A DNA stretch of 15,592 nt from UBA10438 sp964432155 (lineage in GTDB: Bacteria > Bacteroidota > Ignavibacteria > Kapaibacteriales > Kapaibacteriaceae). The stretch's first letter is position 1, and the number at the start of each line of letters is the position of its first letter. Of this stretch, positions 5,960 through 11,957 are shown in pieces. The position numbers were made by a program, and so were the translations under genes. Under the pieces are notes generated by a model, which saw only the letters and a list, made by a program, of their open reading frames with translations, searched no databases and was not told the DNA's origin. The stretch is taken from assembly GCA_964432155.1 (NCBI GenBank), contig CAYSMF010000026.1, forward strand, positions 1 through 15,592. The letters run 5' to 3'.

Positions 5960-7296
5960 GTCACAGAACCGATTGGCAGTGGCACGTTTGATCGTGCACC
6001 GAGGACCAGACCAAGTGGGTTGAATTGCACGTCAAGCTTCCCCATCGACTTCGACTCGATATCTGGTCGGGCCAGGGCACGTCCAATAAAGAAACCACCA
6101 ACCGATGAACCCCAAACTATCGGCCAGATCGCTTCCGGCGTCTTCACGATTTGAGAAATACCGATTCCGACAAGGCCCCCTGCAAGCGTGCTGAGCAGCA
6201 CGGTTGTTCCATCATTCTCGCGATAGTCGAGTCCGTCGATCAATCGTGTGCCGAGATACAAGCCCCCTGCCGCACCGACCAATCCAAGACCCGTGATCAC
6301 GCGACTTGAAACATCTGTTGGATTCACGGCTGAGAGGATAGCGTATGGCAGGCCAAGTCCGAGCGCGCCAGTAACGGCATAGATCGTGGCATCAGATGTT
6401 GTGATGTGCTGCGACTTGATAATCTCGTTACCAACAAGCACACCACCAGCAGCACCAAGCAAGCCGAGTCCAGAGAGTACGCGAATCGATGCATCACCAT
6501 CAGTGAGGTTGCCCATGATCGTCAAGGCAGCAAGCGCTCCACCAGCAGCTCCATAAAACTCCGTGGTGTTGATCACGCCGGCCGCTCCCTCTGAAATTCC
6601 CGTATTGGTTCCGACCACATATCCTGCGATCGTCTCAGACACACCGCCCAATACCGAAAGTGCAAAGCCCGTGCGTGCGGAGAGGTTCGATCCAGAGATC
6701 AATCCGCCAAGCGCCCAACCATGCAGCGCCCCTTGAAACATACCACCAACGGCAAGCGATGCAGCACCAGCCGTGACGTTGGCATCCTGTGTGAGAATAG
6801 CCGGAACGAAGTAGCCCAAACCACCAGCAATGAGGTAGGTCGGACTTGCCGAGAATTCTCCATCAGGACTGAACACAGCCGTGATGGCCGTGCCGTAGTA
6901 GAACAGCGACCACAACGTACTGCCCCACAAGAGTGCACTTCGTCCGCTTTGGTCAAGTCCGCCCGTCTCCATCGGCGAACCTGCCGACATCTGGATACGT
7001 GCGCGGAGCGCTGCCATGTCGATCATCGAGAGCTGACGTCGCTCACGTTCGTTGCCTTGATCGGCACGACGCATGATCTCGAGCACAAACGATGAGTCGT
7101 TCATCTTGAACAGACGCGCTTCGAGGAAGGTCTCGATGGGCTCAAACCACCTGTACTCGTCATTCATCGACTTTGTCACGACGAGGATTTTGCCAGCTTC
7201 GTCGAAGGTAATCTGACGTTCGACTTGGGCATGTGCGCCATACGATGCGGCACAGAGCAACACAACTACAACAACAGAACGGAGGATGGTAGACAT
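5947..7296 (-). CDS. Exported glycine-rich membrane repeat protein, unknown function
   Basis: A 449-residue protein not assigned to a family. The start at 7296 is chosen because GGAG lies six bases upstream and the product begins with a clear signal peptide (MSTILRS, hydrophobic core, AHA/Q at 23). An in-frame longer ORF would begin inside the alanine dehydrogenase coding region. Residues 25-105 are polar and include TFLEARLFKMNDSSFVLEI. Residues about 120-410 are hydrophobic and Gly/Ala rich, with an internal repeat of about 60 residues: RVLSGLGLLGAAGG (272-285) recurs as RVITGLGLVGAAGG (332-345), and a weaker copy starts near 208. The repeats contain GxxxG-like spacing. The protein ends VTYRF, an aromatic C-terminus typical of outer-membrane proteins. 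It could be an outer-membrane protein or an inner-membrane glycine-zipper protein. It has its own candidate promoter and its tail overlaps the convergent permease gene by 13 bases. Confidence 0.75.
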   Translation of the reverse strand: MSTILRSVVVVVLLCAASYGAHAQVERQITFDEAGKILVVTKSMNDEYRWFEPIETFLEARLFKMNDSSFVLEIMRRADQGNERERRQLSMIDMAALRARIQMSAGSPMETGGLDQSGRSALLWGSTLWSLFYYGTAITAVFSPDGEFSASPTYLIAGGLGYFVPAILTQDANVTAGAASLAVGGMFQGALHGWALGGLISGSNLSARTGFALSVLGGVSETIAGYVVGTNTGISEGAAGVINTTEFYGAAGGALAALTIMGNLTDGDASIRVLSGLGLLGAAGGVLVGNEIIKSQHITTSDATIYAVTGALGLGLPYAILSAVNPTDVSSRVITGLGLVGAAGGLYLGTRLIDGLDYRENDGTTVLLSTLAGGLVGIGISQIVKTPEAIWPIVWGSSVGGFFIGRALARPDIESKSMGKLDVQFNPLGLVLGARSNVPLPIGSVTYRF

Positions 7297-7316
7297 AGCA
7301 ATCTCCATAAACGAAC

Positions 7317-7339
7317 GAGGGCCCCTATCAGGGGCCCTC
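7317..7339 (-). terminator. Strong hairpin downstream of alanine dehydrogenase
   Basis: GAGGGCCCCT and AGGGGCCCTC form a perfect 10-bp stem with a 3-base loop (GAT on the minus strand). It begins 31 bases after the ald stop and is followed by GTTCGTTTATGG, a weak U-tract. A further pair, ACGAACGA (7311-7318) and TCGTTCGT (7351-7358), encloses it and could form a competing outer stem. It most likely terminates ald transcription ahead of the next gene on the strand. Confidence 0.7.
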
Positions 7340-7346
7340 AAATCTA
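7339..7346 (-). promoter_or_regulatory. -7 box for the repeat protein gene, abutting the terminator
   Basis: TAGATTTG on the minus strand matches TAnnTTTG exactly. Its final G is the first base of the ald terminator stem. Transcription would begin a few bases further on, inside the left arm, about 38 bases before the ATG at 7296. No -33 TTG is visible. Confidence 0.5.
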
Positions 7347-7369
7347 TGCATCGTTCGTGAAGTACGAGC

Positions 7370-8482
7370 TTACAGAACTGCCGATACCGGAGCGTAGTCC
7401 ATACCGAATGCTTCTGCAACTGCTTCGTACACGATCTTGCCTTCGACGACGTTCAGACCGTACTCGAGTTCCTTATTCGCCTTGCATGCGTTCTTCCAAC
7501 CGTGGTTGGCAAGCTGCACTGCGTATGGAAGCGTTGCGTTCGTGAGTGCGATAGCCGATGTGTACGGCACAGCGCCAGGCATGTTAGCAACACCGTAGTG
7601 CACAACTCCGTCGACCACGTACGTTGGGTCTGCGTGTGTTGTTGGCTTACATGTCTCTACGCAACCGCCTTGGTCAACCGACACGTCGACAATCACAGAA
7701 CCTTCCTTCATCGTCTTGAGCATGTCGCGTGTGATCAGGTGTGGTGCCTTTGCACCAACGATCAACACACCACCGATCACGAGATCGGCATCCTTGACTG
7801 CTTCACGGATGTTCGACTTTGTTGACATCTGTGTGATCACGTTCTTCGGCATCACATCATCGAGGTAGCGCAGACGGTACAGGTTGTTGTCGAAGATGGT
7901 CACGCGAGCACCAAAGCCCGCTGCGATCTTCGCTGCGTTTGTACCGACAACACCGCCACCGAGGACGATCACGTTCGCTGGCTTTGTACCAGGTACACCG
8001 CCGAGCAACACACCACGTCCACCCATTGGGTGCTCGAGGTACTTCGCGCCTTCTTGCGGAGCCATACGGCCTGCAACTTCCGACATCGGAATCAGGAGCG
8101 GGAGCGATCCGTCTGACTTCTGCACTGTTTCGTACGCGATACACGTTGCGCCGCTCTTCACCATTGCTTCGGTGAGTTCGCGTGATGCAGCAAAATGGAA
8201 GTACGTGAACAGTGTCTGACCCTTGCGGATGAGATTGTACTCAGGTGCGATTGGCTCCTTGACCTTCATGATCATGTCGGCCTGAGCATACACCTCAGCA
8301 GCTGTATCGATGATCTTCGCACCAGCTGCGATGTAGTCATCATTCGTGAATCCACAACCAACACCACAGTTGGTCTCAACGATCACATCGTGGCCGTGCT
8401 GACGGAGGGTTTCAACTCCACCAGGCGTGAGAGCAACACGCTTCTCACTCGGCTTGATCTCCTTTGGTACGCCGATCAACAT
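7370..8482 (-). CDS. ald: Alanine dehydrogenase
   Basis: A 370-residue cytoplasmic enzyme that interconverts L-alanine with pyruvate and ammonia using NAD, full length for the family. It begins with the diagnostic MLIGVPKEIKPSEKRVALTP. The catalytic set is present at canonical positions: Arg15, Lys75 in VKEP, His96 in YFHFA and Asp270 in VSVDQGG. The NAD fold carries VIVLGGGVVGTNAA (171-184). AGGA lies nine bases before the ATG and an exact TAnnTTTG box lies 41 bases upstream, so it has its own promoter after the cytochrome b gene (79 bases away). A strong hairpin follows the stop, so the gene is probably monocistronic. The role is alanine catabolism or ammonium assimilation and NAD balance. 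Confidence 0.97.
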   Translation of the reverse strand: MLIGVPKEIKPSEKRVALTPGGVETLRQHGHDVIVETNCGVGCGFTNDDYIAAGAKIIDTAAEVYAQADMIMKVKEPIAPEYNLIRKGQTLFTYFHFAASRELTEAMVKSGATCIAYETVQKSDGSLPLLIPMSEVAGRMAPQEGAKYLEHPMGGRGVLLGGVPGTKPANVIVLGGGVVGTNAAKIAAGFGARVTIFDNNLYRLRYLDDVMPKNVITQMSTKSNIREAVKDADLVIGGVLIVGAKAPHLITRDMLKTMKEGSVIVDVSVDQGGCVETCKPTTHADPTYVVDGVVHYGVANMPGAVPYTSAIALTNATLPYAVQLANHGWKNACKANKELEYGLNVVEGKIVYEAVAEAFGMDYAPVSAVL

Positions 8483-8522
8483 ATACGTCTGTCCTTTGTT
8501 GGATTGAAGTGAATCAAGACCG

Positions 8523-8530
8523 CAAAGATA
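8523..8530 (-). promoter_or_regulatory. Bacteroidota-type -7 box for ald
   Basis: TATCTTTG on the minus strand matches TAnnTTTG exactly, in the 79-base gap between the cytochrome b gene and ald. The predicted 5' leader is about 35 bases. A TTG occurs at 8558-8556, but the 25-base spacing is longer than usual. Confidence 0.6.
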
Positions 8531-8561
8531 GGGAGCATTCCCGTGCCCACGGATGCAATCC

Positions 8562-9485
8562 CTAGGGGCGCCGCCAGACCGGGAGCAGGACCAGTACCAG
8601 CGTTCCGCCGAGCATCAGATACCCTGCGAGTTCGGCGCCCAGGAGTGCTACAAGCTCATGAAGGGGGCGAATCACCCACCACGGGTCCACGTGGACGGTG
8701 CCTGCAAGCCCCGTAACAGCATCTCGCGGACCAAATGCGTGGATCGGCATCATCGCCGCCATGATTGCCAGCGCAAGACCAGCGCCCACCACAAGCGGCA
8801 CATGCTGACGCTCCCGCCAGAGCGCATAGGCCAGCCACACCGACGCCACGCCAAGCAGAATGTGCACGAAGTACGTCCGTGCGAGCATGGGCTCGCCAGG
8901 CACGATGCCCAGCACAGCCACGAGCGCATCGCCGAGTGGCGCTTCCAACAGCTCGTGTCCGACAATCCGCAGACTCACTTCGGCATAGATATCATCAGGC
9001 AAGATGCGCCCAGTCCATGCCGCGGCGAGCGCGACAACAAGCATCCCGATCGACATCACCCAGGTCGATGCAGCGTGCTGGTACTCGCGCGCAACGGCCG
9101 ACAACACAACAACGATGCAGGCCAGCACCACCAGCCATCCCGCGAGCGTGTGATGCATAGCGCGTGCAATTGCACCACCCGACGCATTAGCGATGTGCAC
9201 CTGCACACTAGCTGCGGCAGCACTTGGCACAAGCTCACCAGAGCGCGCCGGCACAAGGCTTGGCGTTGACGGCGTTCCGACAGTGTCGCTAAAGGGTCCA
9301 ACACGCTCCACGCGCTCGCCCATCAGCATCGTCGTTGGACGTCCGTCGGGTGTTGCTGCAGGCAGTCGCGACGGTTCATAGAGCAAGCCCAGTAGGAGCC
9401 CCGTGACCAGCTCGATGCCAACAATCATTGCGAGCACGCCAAGACACATCCGACGTGCAGTGTCGATCCATGTGGTCTGCTGCAT
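8562..9485 (-). CDS. Cytochrome b-like subunit, apparently lacking the second heme site
   Basis: A 307-residue inner-membrane protein that follows the cytochrome b/b6 fold. Helix A is VLAMIVGIELVTGLLLGLLY (17-36). Helix B is ARAMHHTLAGWLVV (107-120), helix C ends in WTGRILPDD (157-165, the usual GYLLPWDQ position), and helix D begins TYFVHILLG (204-212). DPWWVIRPLHEL (267-278) resembles the PEWY quinol-site region of the C-terminal domain, so the protein covers helices A-D plus part of the C-terminal half. By comparison with cytochrome b6, His111 and His208 fit the heme b(L) ligands, but the b(H) positions 14 and 15 residues further on are Val125 and Trp223. The gene shares one base with the Rieske stop (TAATG), so the two are translationally coupled. 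A Rieske/cytochrome b quinol-oxidising unit is likely. No cytochrome c1-type gene is adjacent. Confidence 0.75.
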   Translation of the reverse strand: MQQTTWIDTARRMCLGVLAMIVGIELVTGLLLGLLYEPSRLPAATPDGRPTTMLMGERVERVGPFSDTVGTPSTPSLVPARSGELVPSAAAASVQVHIANASGGAIARAMHHTLAGWLVVLACIVVVLSAVAREYQHAASTWVMSIGMLVVALAAAWTGRILPDDIYAEVSLRIVGHELLEAPLGDALVAVLGIVPGEPMLARTYFVHILLGVASVWLAYALWRERQHVPLVVGAGLALAIMAAMMPIHAFGPRDAVTGLAGTVHVDPWWVIRPLHELVALLGAELAGYLMLGGTLVLVLLPVWRRP

Positions 9486-9934
9486 TAGGTGTGCTCCTGA
9501 TGGATGCGCACATAGAGGTTACCATCAACAACACGCGCTTCATGTGTTGGAAGGGGGCGCACTGGGGGCGCATTAAGCACGTTGCCCTCGAGATCGAATG
9601 CTCCTCCATGACACGCACAGCGGATGCGATTCGATGGCAGGTGCACCTCGAGTGGACACCGAGCGTGGGTACATGTAAGGTCGAGCACGCGCACGTCGTT
9701 GCCTCGACGAGCAATCAGCACGCGCGTTCCAGCGATCGTGATTTCCTTACGTGCTCCGTCGGCAACGATGCCATCGAGTGGTCCAAGATCGTGGGCATGA
9801 CTCGATGCGTCGGCTGTAGGCGCAAGAAATCGTCGAAGTGCTACCGCACCTGTCCACGATGCCAGCAACGCACCAATGCTCACAAGCATCGTGCGTCGGG
9901 ATGTTCTCGCTACTTTTGTTGAATTCTGTTGCAT
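9485..9934 (-). CDS. Rieske [2Fe-2S] protein with Tat-like signal
   Basis: A 149-residue membrane-anchored Rieske protein. The start at 9934 gives MQQNSTKVARTSRRTMLVS, whose SRRTML fits a Tat motif, followed by a hydrophobic helix (17-35). This is the usual export and anchor arrangement of Rieske subunits. Box I is CTHARC (88-93) and box II is CACHGG (106-111). The cluster ligands are therefore Cys88, His90, Cys106 and His109, and Cys93 and Cys108 supply the disulfide of bc1/b6f-type proteins. GNVLNAPPVRPLP (117-129) is the conserved proline loop region. The Ser and Tyr that raise the potential in bovine Rieske are Gly111 and Phe113 here. It is the first gene of the unit with the cytochrome b-like protein. 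Only 16 bases separate its start from the divergent aminotransferase gene. A longer in-frame ORF to 9976 is disfavoured because it would overlap that gene. Confidence 0.9.
   Translation of the reverse strand: MQQNSTKVARTSRRTMLVSIGALLASWTGAVALRRFLAPTADASSHAHDLGPLDGIVADGARKEITIAGTRVLIARRGNDVRVLDLTCTHARCPLEVHLPSNRIRCACHGGAFDLEGNVLNAPPVRPLPTHEARVVDGNLYVRIHQEHT
9911..9918 (+). promoter_or_regulatory. -7 box for the aminotransferase operon, inside the Rieske gene
   Basis: TACTTTTG matches TAnnTTTG exactly and lies 33 bases before the ATG at 9951. It falls within codons 6-8 of the divergent Rieske gene. No TTG was seen at the -33 position. It would drive the six-gene run that follows. Confidence 0.5.
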
Positions 9935-9950
9935 GATTCTCGAGTACTCA

Positions 9951-11168
9951 ATGCCCGTCCCGCTTCTTGACCTCAAATTACAGTATCACACGCTCAAGCA
10001 CGAAATCGACGCCGCACTGATTCGCGTCGCAGAGTCGCAAGTGAGCATTCTGGGACCCGAAGTAGACGCATTGGAGCGCGAGCTCGAGGCATATCTCGGC
10101 GTCAAGCACGCCATCGGCGTATCGAGCGGTACCGATGCTCTGCTGATGGCCATGATGGCCTATAACATCGGTCCGGGCGACGAAGTGATCATCCCAACGT
10201 TTTCGTTCTTCGCGACGGCTGGCTGCGTTGCGCGCGTTGGTGCTACGCCGGTGCTGGTAGACGTTGATCACGTCAGCTACAACATCGACCCTGAAGCAGT
10301 GCGTAAGGCGATCACGCCACGCACAAAGGCCATCATCCCGGTACACTTGTTTGGTCAGGCCGCCGACATCGATGCCATCATGGCGATTGCGGCAGAGCAC
10401 AACATCCCTGTGATCGAGGACGCCGCACAAGCAATCGGTACACAAACCGCTGATGGACGTCGCGTTGGATCAATCGGACACATTGGATGTTTTTCGTTCT
10501 ACCCAACGAAGAACTTGGGCGCATTTGGCGACGGTGGACTTGTCACGACGAACAGCGACGAGCTGAACGTGCGTCTGCGTCAGATCCGCAATCACGGCAT
10601 GGAGCCACGCTACTACCACAAGATCATGGGTGGCAACTTCCGTCTCGATGCAATTCAAGGCGCGGTACTTCGAGTAAAGCTCCCCCACCTTGCATCGTGG
10701 CACGCCGCGCGCCGTCGCAACGCCGACATCTACACACGTCTCTTCATCGAGGCCGGACTCAGCCAAGCTCCCGGTCACACACAATTCGACGAACACAATC
10801 GCATCCTGCTCCCAGCAGTGATGCATCCTGGTACTGCACCCGACGTGCACATCTTCAACCAATACACCATTCGCTCGGCACATCGTGATGCACTGCGTGC
10901 GCACCTCCAAGCGGCTGGCATTGGTTCGGAGGTGTACTACCCTGTGCCGTTCCACCGTCAGGAGTGCTTCGCACAGCACGGCTTTAACGATGCCGACTAC
11001 CCCGTGTCGAACTGTCTTGCGGCTACGGTACTGTCGCTCCCCATCTTCCCGGAGCTCAACGAAGAGCAGCTCCGCGAAGTGGTCGCAACAATTGCTGCAT
11101 TCGAGCGTACACATGCCGCCTCGCCATCGGAATGTCCCGACTGTGCCGAGTGCGGAACGCTTGTCTAA
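9951..11168 (+). CDS. DegT/DnrJ/EryC1/StrS family aminotransferase
   Basis: A 405-residue PLP-dependent aminotransferase of the sugar-aminotransferase family. Seen: VSSGTDALLMA (58-68), the phosphate-binding start; PTFSFFATAGCVARVGATPV (82-101); Asp157 in IEDAAQAIG; and the Schiff-base Lys187 in CFSFYPTKNLGAFGDGG. Such enzymes usually transaminate nucleotide-linked ketosugars for O-antigen, glycan or secondary-metabolite sugars. The product here is not predictable. The start at 9951 (MPVPLLDLKLQYHTLK) matches the normal family N-terminus. A further ATG at 9933 would only add six residues. Past the family fold, the C-terminus carries an unusual CPDCAEC motif (Cys395, Cys398, Cys401). It is the first gene of a same-strand run ending with gmhA, which supports an envelope-sugar role. 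Confidence 0.9.
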   Translation: MPVPLLDLKLQYHTLKHEIDAALIRVAESQVSILGPEVDALERELEAYLGVKHAIGVSSGTDALLMAMMAYNIGPGDEVIIPTFSFFATAGCVARVGATPVLVDVDHVSYNIDPEAVRKAITPRTKAIIPVHLFGQAADIDAIMAIAAEHNIPVIEDAAQAIGTQTADGRRVGSIGHIGCFSFYPTKNLGAFGDGGLVTTNSDELNVRLRQIRNHGMEPRYYHKIMGGNFRLDAIQGAVLRVKLPHLASWHAARRRNADIYTRLFIEAGLSQAPGHTQFDEHNRILLPAVMHPGTAPDVHIFNQYTIRSAHRDALRAHLQAAGIGSEVYYPVPFHRQECFAQHGFNDADYPVSNCLAATVLSLPIFPELNEEQLREVVATIAAFERTHAASPSECPDCAECGTLV

Positions 11169-11179
11169 CTACCGTTGTT

Positions 11180-11184
11180 GGAGG
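11180..11184 (+). promoter_or_regulatory. Shine-Dalgarno that sets the LiaF-like start
   Basis: GGAGG with five bases to the ATG at 11190. It supports this ATG over an in-frame TTG at 11175, which lies upstream of the site and so could not use it. Confidence 0.7.
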
Positions 11185-11189
11185 ACGCG

Positions 11190-11957
11190 ATGGATCCTCA
11201 AAATCCCACATCGTTTACGTACCAGTTCAACATGGGTCCGAAGCGGAACTCCGCAGGACCAATCGTGTTTGGACTGATCTTCATTGTCCTCGGTATCGGA
11301 CTCCTGCTCGACACCGCGCGTGTGATCGACCTCGACGTATGGGGCATCCTCCACACGTGGTGGCCGTCGATCCTTGCGATCTGGGCTCTGGCCCGCGTTG
11401 CAACGCGCAATGGTTCGTTCCTCGGCAACACGATCCTCTTCGCGGTTGGCGTGCTTCTGCAGCTCAGCTCGCTCGACATCATCGATGGATTTTGGAGTGC
11501 GTTCTGGCCGATCGTATTCATCCTGAGTGGACTCTCCCTGCTGCGCGGTACAATGCGTCGCGCACGCTCATCATCAGCGTCACCTACGAACGAGCGCGGC
11601 GAAGGACTCCCGTACGAGAACGACTACCTTGAATCATCAGCACTGATGGGTGGCTCGAGCACGCGCGTCATCAGCAAGCAGTTCAAGGGTGGTTCGATTT
11701 CATCGATCATGGGTGGACTCGAGATCGACCTCCGCAGTGCGGAGATCGACGGCAACCTCGCCGTTCTCGAAGCAACATGCGTGATGGGTGGCATCGAGAT
11801 TCGTGTGCCGCCACATTGGAACGTCACCGTTAAGGGCACACCTATTCTGGGTGGTATCGACGACGAAACGCGGAAGTATCGCGATGAGAACGTCATCGGC
11901 CCAACACTCATCATCGACGCAACCGTGGTCCTTGGTGGAATTGAGATCAAATCATGA
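11190..11957 (+). CDS. LiaF-like membrane protein with beta-repeat C-terminal domain
   Basis: A 255-residue membrane protein. The N-terminal half has about four hydrophobic segments (24-46, 57-71, 77-95, 101-118), including WWPSILAIWALA and FWPIVFILSGL, the repeated W-P pattern of the LiaF/DUF5668 membrane domain. After a Ser/Arg linker, residues 150-255 repeat a [M/L]GG turn at 153, 174, 200, 220 and 249, with strands such as MGGLEIDL, MGGIEIRV and LGGIEIKS. This matches the 'cell wall-active antibiotics response' C-terminal fold of LiaF. In Firmicutes LiaF restrains the LiaRS two-component system. No sensor kinase or regulator is adjacent here, so a similar envelope-stress role is inference. 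It lies 21 bases after the aminotransferase gene and its stop overlaps the photolyase start in ATGA. Confidence 0.8.
   Translation: MDPQNPTSFTYQFNMGPKRNSAGPIVFGLIFIVLGIGLLLDTARVIDLDVWGILHTWWPSILAIWALARVATRNGSFLGNTILFAVGVLLQLSSLDIIDGFWSAFWPIVFILSGLSLLRGTMRRARSSSASPTNERGEGLPYENDYLESSALMGGSSTRVISKQFKGGSISSIMGGLEIDLRSAEIDGNLAVLEATCVMGGIEIRVPPHWNVTVKGTPILGGIDDETRKYRDENVIGPTLIIDATVVLGGIEIKS

Noticed and set aside
8553..9269. Long open frame (238 codons) on the plus strand
   Set aside because: It lies antisense to the cytochrome b-like gene, is rich in Arg, His and Gln as expected from GC-rich antisense frames, and shows no family features.
10470..11114. 214-codon minus-strand frame
   Set aside because: Antisense shadow of the DegT aminotransferase; Cys/His-rich with no motif.
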